From NCBI GenBank assembly GCA_031370485.1, contig JANMQK010000009.1, positions 1-13,013 of the forward strand: a stretch of DNA of 13,013 bases, written 5' to 3'. A model generated the notes under the pieces. The model was given only the letters and a program-made list of their open reading frames with translations, was not told the origin of the DNA and made no database searches. Shown piece after piece: positions 1 to 7,599 of this stretch. The translations under genes and the position numbers were made by a program. Within the stretch, counting starts at the first letter, position 1, and each line of letters begins with the position of its first letter. Origin of the DNA: JANMQK01 sp031370485 (GTDB taxonomy: Bacteria > Acidobacteriota > Polarisedimenticolia > Gp22-AA2).

Positions 1-573
1 TCGGTCCTCGACGTCGGGGCGATGAACGCCCGCGCCATGCGGGTCGATGCGAACGGCCGCGTGCGCGCCTTCCGGATGAACGACAAGTGCGCGTCCGGCG
101 CGGGGCGCTTTCTCGAGCGGGTCGCCAAGGGGCTCGAGCTCGAACTCGGCGACATCGGGCCGCTGTCGCTGCGGGCGAAATCCCCCCAGCCGATCTCGAG
201 CATTTGCGCCGTCCTCGCCGAATCCGAGGTGATCAACCTGGTCACGATCGGGCACGGTGTCGAGGACATCCTGGCGGGCACCCACGAATCGATCGCCGGC
301 CGGGTCGCGGCGCTCCTGCGCCAGGTGGGCGTCGAGCAGGAGGTCACCCTGACCGGCGGCGTCACGAAGAACGTCGGCATGGTCCGGGCTCTCGGCGACC
401 GCCTCGGCGTCCCCGTGACCGTCCCCCCTGACGCGGAGTACGCCGGCGCTCTCGGGGCGGCGCTTCTCGCGCTCGGCCGGCTGCTCCGCCTCGAAAGCAC
501 CGGGTCGCTACCCACCAATGGCCTCGGCGCTCATCACGTTGTGGCCGGAGGCGGGGGCACGCCAGCGCCGTGA
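1..573 (+). CDS. BadF/BadG/BcrA/BcrD-family ATPase activator (2-hydroxyacyl-CoA dehydratase / benzoyl-CoA reductase activase type), 5' end cut off
   Basis: The frame is open from base 1, so the gene starts before the window and only about 190 C-terminal residues are seen. Family members are homodimeric ATPases with one [4Fe-4S] cluster that use ATP hydrolysis to push a low-potential electron into a radical dehydratase or aryl-CoA reductase. The visible part has the hallmark NDKCASGAGRF segment (Cys at codon 88-90) and a second Cys in SSICAVLAESE (codon 205-207). These are 39 residues apart, the spacing of the two cluster ligands in HgdC. A TGGVTKN nucleotide-binding motif follows, and then a GALGAALL helix. 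The start of the visible region reads DVGAMNAR where many activators have a GGQD-type motif. The Gly/Ala-rich tail after about residue 160 is not conserved. The enzyme it serves lies outside the window. The family call is secure; the partner is unknown. Confidence 0.88.
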   Translation, partial: SVLDVGAMNARAMRVDANGRVRAFRMNDKCASGAGRFLERVAKGLELELGDIGPLSLRAKSPQPISSICAVLAESEVINLVTIGHGVEDILAGTHESIAGRVAALLRQVGVEQEVTLTGGVTKNVGMVRALGDRLGVPVTVPPDAEYAGALGAALLALGRLLRLESTGSLPTNGLGAHHVVAGGGGTPAP

Positions 574-594
574 CCGGGGGCTTCCGCGGGCGGT

Positions 595-1143
595 TCAGGA
601 CGGTGCGATGCGGACGGCTTCGATCCATTCCATATGCAACCCACCGCGGCGGACGGTCAGTTCCAGGTAGCCACCCGGTTTGATGTTCGAGTAGATCGAC
701 GCACGGACCCGGATGGTTTCTTCTCCAGTCCCGTTCCAGGAGCTGACCACGGCATAGTGCGCCGGGATCAACCCCATCGGTTTCTGCACCGATCCGGTCC
801 GGCTATGCGTGGTGTAGGTGCGGAAGACCTGGACGACATGGTTCTCCGGCTTCGAGGTATCGAACCGTTGATTGATGAAGGCGGTCGCGGGGATACCGGC
901 AAATCCCCAGAGCACCAGAAAGAAGAAGCCCACCATCAAATAGGTGCCGGACGGCCTGGCCCGAAAGGTGGACAGACCCCAGATCAGCAGGAACAAGACC
1001 ATGGAGTACAAGAGGGCGGTCTTCAGGAATGCAGCCTCGTCCACCGGCAGCGTCAAGTCTGCGGCGAGCAGGGACAGCGCCGCGATGGGCACGACGAAAA
1101 GAAAGGCGCCAAACCAGTTCGTCCTGAATCGATCTGATTGCAT
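595..1143 (-). CDS. Small membrane protein of unknown function, three predicted helices
   Basis: This is a 182-residue protein if it starts at the ATG at 1141-1143 (MQSDRFRTNW). A longer upstream frame exists, but it adds only an Arg/Pro-rich stretch unlike a protein N-terminus. Three hydrophobic segments are visible at about residues 10-28, 39-60 and 67-87. A hydrophilic C-terminal domain of about 90 residues follows, containing PGGYLELTVRRGG. The shape (membrane hairpins plus a small beta-rich domain) recalls uncharacterised DUF3592-like proteins, but I cannot confirm that family. It converges on the activase gene with a 21-bp gap and diverges from the S41-like remnant. No good Shine-Dalgarno sequence is visible before the start. 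It is probably a real gene because the segments look like genuine membrane helices, but no role can be assigned. Confidence 0.7.
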   Translation of the reverse strand: MQSDRFRTNWFGAFLFVVPIAALSLLAADLTLPVDEAAFLKTALLYSMVLFLLIWGLSTFRARPSGTYLMVGFFFLVLWGFAGIPATAFINQRFDTSKPENHVVQVFRTYTTHSRTGSVQKPMGLIPAHYAVVSSWNGTGEETIRVRASIYSNIKPGGYLELTVRRGGLHMEWIEAVRIAPS

Positions 1144-1208
1144 GTTCTTTGGCCCGGGCAGGGTTCGTACGGCGACTACGCTAGGCGGTCTCCAACGAGG
1201 AGTCAAGC

Positions 1209-1980
1209 GTGCGAGTGGAACGCCAGCGCACAAGCAGGGGGTCCTATGCGCCGCATGGCGGAACCATTGTCCTGGATCGACCGTCTTACGTTGGGCGAGC
1301 CGCCGGGCGGCCTCGGCAGGTCTGCGTCGCGCCGTTGTGGGCGGGCACCCCGCTCACGCCCGCCGATGCGGACAAGTGGCGCGAAAACTTGCGCTACTTC
1401 GCGGCGGAGGCGCCCGGAACGCACAAGGACCTCTACCACGCCCTGCCGCGCGAGCTGGTGATCGTGGAGCTGACGCGCCTCGTTGCGGCGATAGGAGACG
1501 GGCACACCTACGTCATCCTGTGGTCGCCGGAAACGAAATTCCGGTCCCTGCCGGTCCGCTTCTATCTGTTCCGCGACGGACTCCACGTCATTGCGGCGAA
1601 GAGCGAGCACGCCGCCATCGTCGGCGGCAAGGTGACGCGCATCGGCGGCCGCACCGCCGAGGAGGCCATGGCGACGGTGAGGGATCTCGTCTCGCACGAC
1701 AACGAAAGCGGCGTGCGCGAGTACCTGCCGGTCTTCCTCTCCATGCCGGAGGCTCTGGAGGCGCTCGGCATCACGGACTCCGCCGGGCGCGTGCCGGTCA
1801 CCGTTTTGAAGGACGGCAAGGAAATCCAGGCGGAGCTGACTGCGGATGCGTCTCTCGCCGCTCGCCATCCAGGGCAACCGCGACGAAGCGATCCGCAATT
1901 ACGAGAAATCCCTGTAGATGAACCCGAGGAACGGTAACGCGCGCGCGATGCTCCAAAGATTGAAGAACCCGCCACACTAG
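1209..1980 (+). pseudogene. Decayed S41-peptidase-like / TPR protein lacking its catalytic domain
   Basis: The readable frame (1209-1937) encodes the N-terminal part of an S41 (C-terminal processing/tricorn-like) protein. From about residue 47 it has a W-x-E-x-LRYFAAE-type helical segment, then LPRELVIVELTRL, IGDGHTY, and a PDZ-like part with VTRIGGRTAEEAMA and SHDNESGVREYLP. The protease core with the catalytic Ser/Lys should follow but is absent. Instead, from about 1840 a different frame carries the end of a tetratricopeptide repeat (GNRDEAIRNYEKSL, an in-frame TAG at 1915-1917, then MNPRNGNARAMLQRLK up to TAG 1978-1980). The simplest reading is an internal deletion that joined the N-terminal domain out of frame to the TPR tail, followed by a nonsense change. 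The GTG at 1209 is only the first available start; no signal peptide is visible, so the 5' end may be decayed too. A short real protein from 1209-1937 cannot be excluded. Confidence 0.68.
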
Positions 1981-2008
1981 CGCAATAGCGGTCCAAGTCA
2001 GGGTGCAC

Positions 2009-2023
2009 AGGTCCGCCGGACCT
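2009..2023. repeat. Short perfect inverted repeat downstream of the pseudogene
   Basis: AGGTCC-GCC-GGACCT forms a 6-bp stem with a 3-base loop, about 30 bp after the last stop of the S41/TPR remnant. No T-tract follows, so it is not a convincing intrinsic terminator. It may be a terminator remnant or chance. Confidence 0.35.
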
Positions 2024-2096
2024 CGCCGAACTGATCTGCCGGAACCACACCCACGACCCCGGCGATGAAGCGAGGAATCGCAGCCTCGGCCGGATC

Positions 2097-2138
2097 ATGA
2101 TCTGGATCATAGCCGCCCGCGAATCGGCTCCCTATCCT
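2097..2138 (+). promoter_or_regulatory. Predicted FNR/DNR-type box with class II promoter spacing, upstream of the operon
   Basis: The palindrome ATGAT-CTGG-ATCAT (2097-2110) contains the exact TGAT-N4-ATCA core of FNR/DNR/FixK sites (consensus TTGAT-N4-ATCAA) and matches 8 of the 10 defined positions. Its centre lies at 2103.5. At a class II activator position (-41.5) the transcription start would fall at A2145, and the -10 hexamer would fall exactly on TATCCT at 2133-2138, a 4/6 match to TATAAT. A 47-base leader would remain before the ATG at 2192. No strong -35 is seen, as expected for an activator-dependent promoter. GGATCAT is also directly repeated (2092-2098 and 2104-2110). This is motif matching by eye, not a measured site. 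Confidence 0.55.
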
Positions 2139-2191
2139 TCCGCCACGAAAGCAGTTTGCCGCGGACCCGCGCTGCCTGCAGGGAGGTGCCG

Positions 2192-3781
2192 ATGGGTTGG
2201 AAAGTGACCGTAGTCCTCCTCGCCCTTCTCGTTGCCGCGGGGCTTGTCTGGTCCCGCGAGGCACAAGACGTCCCGCTGCAGGCCCCCGCCGCGACACCCG
2301 ACATTCTCGCGCTCGGCAAGGAGACCTACACGAAGCAGTGCCTTGCCTGCCATGGCGCCGAAGGGCGGGGGGACGGCGAGGCGGCGTATCTGCTCTACCC
2401 GAAGCCGCGTGACTTCACCGAGGGGAAATACGCTCTCGTCTCGACCTGGGAGAGGGTGCCGACCGATCGCGATCTCTTCGCCTCCGTCACGCGCGGCCTG
2501 CCCGGCTCGGCGATGCCCTCCTGGGGCCACCTTCCCGAAAAGACCCGCTGGGCCCTCGTGCAGTACATCAAGTCGTTGGCGGCCCAGCCGTGGGAGATCA
2601 AGCCCGCGGCCGGCAGCCCGGGAACCGGCGCCACTCCGAGCGGGCTCATCCAGGTCCCACCCGAGCCGAAGTACGACGACGCGGCCAGGGCGCGGGCGAA
2701 GGAGCTCTTCGCGGACGCCTGCGCCGGCTGCCACGGAGCGACCGCTCGCGGCGACGGCGCCATGGATCAGTTCGACGATCGCGGCTTCCCGACGCGCCCG
2801 CGCGACCTGACGCTGGGCGTCTTCAAGGGCGAGCCGGTTCCCGAGAACATCTACCGCCGAATCATCGCAGGGATGCCCGGGACGCCGATGCCGATGAGCG
2901 ACTGGGCCTACGGCGACGACGCCTGGCACCTGGTCCATTTCGTGCGCGGGCTCTCGAGCGACGCGCAGCGTGCCCGGGTCGAGATGAAGCGGTTCTCGAT
3001 CGAGGCGCCACGGGTGGCCGCGCTGCCTGACCATCCCGACAGTTCCCTCTGGAGCCAGGCGGCCCCTGTGAACCTGCACCTCATGCCGCTCTGGTGGCGG
3101 GCGGAGAGGCCGGAGGAGCTGAGCGTGAGGGCGATGCACGACGGGACGACCCTGGCGGTTCTTCTCGTCTGGACCGACGCCACGTACGACCACACGGCGA
3201 TAAGGGTGCAGGACTTCCGTGACGCCGTGGCGGCCGAGTTCGCGCTCGATCAGGACCCTCCCTTCTTCGCGATGGGGCAGAAGGGGGCTTTCGTCAACAT
3301 CTGGATGTGGAAATCGGAGCGGCAGGCCGATCTCGAGCCGGCCTTCCAGGAGCTGGACAAGGTCTACCCGAACATCGGCATCGACTCGTACCCGAACCCG
3401 CTGCGCTCGGCGCTCGAGCAGCCGACCCATGGCGCCCTGACGCTCGAGTCCGACCCGACCTACGTCACCGGGTGGGGCGCGGGGAACATCGTCTCCGACC
3501 CGACCCGCAAGTCCGCCGCCGAAGACCTGCACGCACAGGGCTTCGGCACGCTCAAGGCGCGGCCCGGCGCCGGCGGCGCCCTCGACGCCCGCGGGATCCA
3601 CGGGAACGATTCGGACCGCGTGATCTTCCGCCGGGCGCTCAAGGGGGAGGGGGAGGACGGGGTCAGCCTGCGGCCCGGCGCCACGGTCCCCGTCGCCTTC
3701 GCCGTCTGGAACGGCAGCGCCGGCGACCGCGACGGCAAGAAATCGGTGACCATCTGGCAGGAACTGAAGCTCGCGCCGTAA
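2192..3781 (+). CDS. Periplasmic diheme cytochrome c fused to a heme-b-binding gamma-subunit domain (ethylbenzene dehydrogenase-related, NxrC-like)
   Basis: A 529-residue protein, first gene of the operon. The ATG at 2192 is chosen because GGAGG (2182-2186) sits 5 bases upstream and the protein then opens with a hydrophobic signal or anchor (about residues 4-20); the frame also opens at an earlier TTG (2156), but that has no such support. Two cytochrome c domains follow: C50-LA-C53-H54 with likely distal Met108 in SAMPSW, and C177-AG-C180-H181 with likely distal Met in the M228-M235 cluster. From about residue 260 to the end it resembles the EB_dh/gamma-subunit domain of type II DMSO reductases, with FAMGQKG...NIWMW, where M361 is a candidate heme b ligand, and a C-terminal DGKKS-x-T-x-W stretch where K516 or K517 is the candidate second ligand (EbdC uses Met and Lys). 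It should take electrons from the beta subunit through heme b and pass them through two c-hemes to a periplasmic carrier. It ends 11 bp before the catalytic subunit. NxrC candidates in Nitrospira have comparable domain content. Confidence 0.85.
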   Translation: MGWKVTVVLLALLVAAGLVWSREAQDVPLQAPAATPDILALGKETYTKQCLACHGAEGRGDGEAAYLLYPKPRDFTEGKYALVSTWERVPTDRDLFASVTRGLPGSAMPSWGHLPEKTRWALVQYIKSLAAQPWEIKPAAGSPGTGATPSGLIQVPPEPKYDDAARARAKELFADACAGCHGATARGDGAMDQFDDRGFPTRPRDLTLGVFKGEPVPENIYRRIIAGMPGTPMPMSDWAYGDDAWHLVHFVRGLSSDAQRARVEMKRFSIEAPRVAALPDHPDSSLWSQAAPVNLHLMPLWWRAERPEELSVRAMHDGTTLAVLLVWTDATYDHTAIRVQDFRDAVAAEFALDQDPPFFAMGQKGAFVNIWMWKSERQADLEPAFQELDKVYPNIGIDSYPNPLRSALEQPTHGALTLESDPTYVTGWGAGNIVSDPTRKSAAEDLHAQGFGTLKARPGAGGALDARGIHGNDSDRVIFRRALKGEGEDGVSLRPGATVPVAFAVWNGSAGDRDGKKSVTIWQELKLAP

Positions 3782-3792
3782 AGGAGGCGACG

Positions 3793-6700
3793 ATGGCCGA
3801 CACAGACGACACTGTCTTTCTGGAAATGCCGCGCCGGGACTTTCTCCGCTGGATCGGCGTGGGCGCGGGCGCGACGGTCATCAGCATGGCGCTGCCGCTC
3901 GACCTCCTGGCGACCGCCGACCCGGACCAGAATCCGCTCGCGGGGCAGGTGGAGCGGGGCTGGGAGAAGATCTACCGCGACCAGTACCGCTACGATGCTC
4001 ATTTCGACTGGGTCTGCTCCCCGAACGACACACACGCCTGCCGGATCCGGTCCTACGTCCGGAACGGTATCGTCATCCGGCAGGGGGCGACCTACGACTA
4101 TCAGAACTACGCCGACATCTACGGCAACCACGCGACGGCGAACTGGAACCCTCGGCAATGCGCCAAGGGATACACCTTCCACCGCGTCATCTACGGCCCG
4201 TACCGGCTGCGCCATCCGATCGTGCGCCGCGGCTGGAAGGCCTGGGCCGACGCCGGCTTCCCCGAGCTGACCCCCGAGAACAAGTCGAAATACCTGTTCG
4301 ACGCGCGGGGGCAGGACGAGTTCGTCCAGGTCGCCTGGCCCGACGTCTTCGATTACGTCGCCCGGGCGCTCGTGGCGATCTCGACGCGCTACAGCGGCGA
4401 CGAGGGGAATAAGCGCCTGCTGGCGCAGGGCTACCAGCCCGAGATGGTCGAGGCGACCGGTGGGGCCGGCACCCGCTGCGTCAAGATGCGCGGCGGCATG
4501 GGGCTTCTGGGTGTCATCGGCAAGTATGGGATGTACCGGCTGAACAACTCGCTGGCGCTTCTCGACGCGAAGATCCGCGGTGTGGATCACGAGAAGGCGC
4601 GGGGCGGGCGCAACTGGTCGAACTACACCTGGCACGGCGATCAGGCCCCGGGGCAGCCCTGGGTGCACGGCCTGCAGGCCTCCGACTGCGACTTCAACGA
4701 TCTGCGCTTCTCGAAGCTCATCATCATGGACGGCAAGAACCTGGTCGAGAACAAGCTGACCGACTCGCACTGGTTCATCGAGACGATGGAGCGCGGCGCC
4801 AAGATCGTCGTGATCTCCCCCGAGTACGGCCCCCCCTCGACGAAAGCCGACTATTGGATACCGATCAGGCCGCAGACCGACGCCGCACTCTGGCTGGGCA
4901 TCACGCGGCTGATGATCGAGAACAAATGGTACGACGAGGAGTTCGTCAAGCGGTTCACCGACTTCCCGCTCCTTGTCCGCAAGGACACCCTGAAGCGGCT
5001 GCGGGCGCACGAGCTTTTCGCGGGCTACAAGAGCGACCTCTCGCCCGACGGCCCCTCGGTGAAGATCCAGGGGTTCAAGCCCGAGCAGCACGCGATCCTG
5101 GGCGATTACGTCATCTGGGACAGCAGGACGAACAGACCGCGCGCCCTCACCCGCGACGATGTCGGCAAGCGGATGGCGGACAAAGGAATCGAACCCACGC
5201 TCGACGGGTCGTTCACGGTGAAGACGGTCGACGGTAAGACGGTCCAGGTCGCGACGCTCTGGACACTCTACAGGACGCACCTCAAGGACTACGACCTCGC
5301 GACCGTGTGCGAGATCACGCAGGCGCCCCGGCCTCTCGTCGAGCAGCTGGCCAAGGACATCGCGACCCTCAAGCCGGTGGCGATCCACCAGGGGGAAGGG
5401 ATCAACCACTGGTTCCACGCCACCGAGATGAACCGCGCCGCCCACCTGCCGCTGATGCTGACCGGGAACTTCGGGCAGCCGGGGGCGGGGTGCCACACCT
5501 GGGCCGGCAACTACAAGGCGGCGCTTTTCCAGGGGTCCCCCTGGACCGGTCCCGGTTTCAAGGGCTGGGTGGCGGAGGACCCGTTCGAACTGAACCTCGA
5601 CGAGGGGGCGCCCGGCAACGCGGTCAAGGCGCACGCCTACACCATGGACGAAGAGCCGGCCTACTGGAACCACGGCGACAAGGCGCTCATCGTCAAGACC
5701 CCGAAGTTCGGGCGCAAGAACTTCACGGGCAAGACCCACATGCCGACCCCCACGAAGGCGCTCATCTTCACGAACGTCAACCTGATCAACAACGCCAAGT
5801 GGGCCTACGGGATGATCAAGAACGTCAACCCGAATGTCGAGATGATCGTCTCGATCGATATCCAGATGACGGCGTCGATCGAGTACGCCGACATAGCGCT
5901 GCCGGCGAACTCGTGGCTCGAGTTCGAGGGGCTCGAGATCACCGGCTCCTGCTCCAACCCTTTCCTCCAGATATGGAAAGGCGGCATCCCCCCGGTCTTC
6001 GACAGCAAGGACGACCTGGCGATCCTGACCGGCATCGGGGAGGCGCTGGCCAACGTCACGGGGGACAAGCGGTTCCACGACAATTTCCACTTCGAGCACG
6101 AGGGAAAGCGCGGGGTCTACATCCAGCGCCTTCTCGACACCTCGACGACCACCAAGGGGTACCGGCTCGACGACATCATGGCCGGCAAGTACGGCCCTCC
6201 GGGGGGCGCGCTGATGCTCTTCCGGACCTACCCGCGGATCCCCTTCTACGAGCAGGTCCACGACGACGAGCCATTCCATACCGACACGGGGCGGCTGCAC
6301 GCCTATGCCGACGTGCCCGAGGCGATCGAGTACGGCGAGAACTTCATCGTCCACCGCGAGGGACCCGAGGCGACCCCGTACATGCCGAACGTCATCGTCA
6401 GCAGCAACCCGCTCGTCCGGCCGGAGGACTACGGCATCCCGAGGACGGCGCAGCACTGGGACGAGCGGACCATCCGCAACATCAAGATGCCTTGGGCGCA
6501 GGTGAAGACCACGAAGAATTTCCTGTGGGAGAAAGGATTCCGCTTCTACTGCCTGACCCCCAAGACGCGGCATCGCGTGCACTCGTCCTGGTCGAACGTC
6601 GACTGGCACATGCTGTACGACTCGAACTTCGGCGACCCTTACCGGCTGGACAAGCGCTCTCCTTCCGTCGGCGAGCACCAGCTGCACATCAACCCGCAGG

Positions 6701-7272
6701 CGGCGCGCGACCTCAAGATCAATGACGGCGACTACGTCTACGTGGACGCCAACCCGGCCGACCGGCCCTACCTGGGCGCCCGCCCCGACGACCCGTTCTA
6801 CAAGGTGGCGCGCTGCATGCTGCGGGTGAAGTACAACAGCGCGTACCCGTACAACATCGTGATGATGAAGCACGCGCCCTTCATCGCCACCGAGCGGAGC
6901 GTCAAGGCCCACGAGACGCGCCCCGACGGCCGGGCGCTCTCCGCGGGCACAGGCTACCAGTCCAACCTGAGGTACGGCTCGCAGCAGTCGATCACAAGGA
7001 ACTGGCACATGCCGATGCACCAGACCGACACGCTGTTCCACAAGGCGAAGGTCTTCATGGGGTTCATCTTCGGCGGCGAGGCCGACAACCACGCGATCAA
7101 CACGGTCCCCAAGGAGACGCTCGTCCGCGTCGCCAAGGCGGAGGACGGCGGCATGGGCGGCAAGGGGATCTGGCAGCCGGCCACAACCGGCCACACTCCC
7201 GACAACGAGAATGACTTCATGAAACGGTACCTGGCGGGCGACCTCGTCAAGGTCGAGACCAAGGAGGGCTGA
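3793..7272 (+). CDS. nxrA: Type II DMSO reductase-family molybdopterin catalytic subunit, NXR alpha-like, Tat-exported
   Basis: A 1159-residue protein, the usual NxrA/NarG size. The start has AAGGAGG at 3781-3787, overlapping the stop of the cytochrome gene. A twin-arginine signal lies at R14-R15 (PRRDFLRW followed by a hydrophobic run), so the enzyme acts in the periplasm. The N-terminal Fe-S motif is C75-x3-D79-x3-C83-x39-C123: compared with NarG (H-x3-C-x3-C-x34-C), Cys replaces the His and Asp replaces the first Cys. D283 in YTWHGDQAPG aligns with the Mo-coordinating Asp of type II enzymes. Further family segments are NDLRFSKLI, KADYWIPIRP, NFGQPGAGCHTW, and a C-terminal bisMGD-binding domain from about residue 960. 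By recall the sequence is much closer to the Nitrospira/anammox NxrA group than to NarG. That group also contains putative nitrate reductases, so the direction of catalysis is not known. Family call very secure; substrate inferred. Confidence 0.88.
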   Translation: MADTDDTVFLEMPRRDFLRWIGVGAGATVISMALPLDLLATADPDQNPLAGQVERGWEKIYRDQYRYDAHFDWVCSPNDTHACRIRSYVRNGIVIRQGATYDYQNYADIYGNHATANWNPRQCAKGYTFHRVIYGPYRLRHPIVRRGWKAWADAGFPELTPENKSKYLFDARGQDEFVQVAWPDVFDYVARALVAISTRYSGDEGNKRLLAQGYQPEMVEATGGAGTRCVKMRGGMGLLGVIGKYGMYRLNNSLALLDAKIRGVDHEKARGGRNWSNYTWHGDQAPGQPWVHGLQASDCDFNDLRFSKLIIMDGKNLVENKLTDSHWFIETMERGAKIVVISPEYGPPSTKADYWIPIRPQTDAALWLGITRLMIENKWYDEEFVKRFTDFPLLVRKDTLKRLRAHELFAGYKSDLSPDGPSVKIQGFKPEQHAILGDYVIWDSRTNRPRALTRDDVGKRMADKGIEPTLDGSFTVKTVDGKTVQVATLWTLYRTHLKDYDLATVCEITQAPRPLVEQLAKDIATLKPVAIHQGEGINHWFHATEMNRAAHLPLMLTGNFGQPGAGCHTWAGNYKAALFQGSPWTGPGFKGWVAEDPFELNLDEGAPGNAVKAHAYTMDEEPAYWNHGDKALIVKTPKFGRKNFTGKTHMPTPTKALIFTNVNLINNAKWAYGMIKNVNPNVEMIVSIDIQMTASIEYADIALPANSWLEFEGLEITGSCSNPFLQIWKGGIPPVFDSKDDLAILTGIGEALANVTGDKRFHDNFHFEHEGKRGVYIQRLLDTSTTTKGYRLDDIMAGKYGPPGGALMLFRTYPRIPFYEQVHDDEPFHTDTGRLHAYADVPEAIEYGENFIVHREGPEATPYMPNVIVSSNPLVRPEDYGIPRTAQHWDERTIRNIKMPWAQVKTTKNFLWEKGFRFYCLTPKTRHRVHSSWSNVDWHMLYDSNFGDPYRLDKRSPSVGEHQLHINPQAARDLKINDGDYVYVDANPADRPYLGARPDDPFYKVARCMLRVKYNSAYPYNIVMMKHAPFIATERSVKAHETRPDGRALSAGTGYQSNLRYGSQQSITRNWHMPMHQTDTLFHKAKVFMGFIFGGEADNHAINTVPKETLVRVAKAEDGGMGGKGIWQPATTGHTPDNENDFMKRYLAGDLVKVETKEG

Positions 7273-7275
7273 GCG

Positions 7276-7599
7276 ATGCCATACGACGATCCCGACCCGC
7301 AGGACCCGATGATTCTCGTCGGCACGATGCTGCCGGCCGACCGCGACGCCCAGGTCGAAATGGCCTACGCCTTCGCCGAAGAGTTCGCACGGCTCGGATA
7401 CCGCGAGCCGCAGATCCAGGCCCTCTTCCGGCGGCCGTTCTACGCGGGTGCCCACGGCGCCTGGCAGGACCTGGGAGAGGAGCAGGTCTCGAAGATCATC
7501 CGTGAGTGTCTCGACGTCTGGGGCCGCGTGCGGCTCGTCGATCGCGAAGCTAAGGCCGAGGCGGCGGCGTGCGCCGGGGAGGAGGCGGACCATGAGTAA
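7276..7599 (+). CDS. Small conserved-looking operon protein of unknown function (107 aa)
   Basis: The gene starts 3 bp after the catalytic subunit stop, with GGAGG at 7263-7267, and overlaps the beta-subunit start by 8 bases (ATGAGTAA), so translation is probably coupled. The product is acidic and soluble, with no signal peptide, no membrane helix and no cofactor motif (a single Cys near the C-terminus). Visible segments are DPMILVGTMLPAD, an amphipathic helix around MAYAFAEEFARLGY, LFRRPFYAGAHGAW, and a further helix with EEQVSKIIRECLDVWG. I recall similar short proteins with an LFR-x-PFY-x-GAH motif beside other redox operons, but I know no characterised member. Its place between alpha and beta genes suggests an assembly role or a small subunit; this is inference. 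Coding status is well supported by spacing and overlap. Confidence 0.8.
   Translation: MPYDDPDPQDPMILVGTMLPADRDAQVEMAYAFAEEFARLGYREPQIQALFRRPFYAGAHGAWQDLGEEQVSKIIRECLDVWGRVRLVDREAKAEAAACAGEEADHE

Noticed and set aside
2092..2110. Direct repeat GGATCAT as a CRISPR-like or attachment-site repeat
   Set aside because: There are only two 7-bp copies 12 bp apart, and both fall within the palindrome that fits an FNR-type box. No CRISPR array, tRNA, rRNA or insertion-sequence ends were seen in the window.
1998..2297. Minus-strand frame of about 99 codons in the operon promoter region
   Set aside because: No ribosome site or recognisable domain, Arg/Gly/Pro-rich composition, and it overlaps the cytochrome gene start. 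The FNR-like palindrome and -10 element explain the region better.
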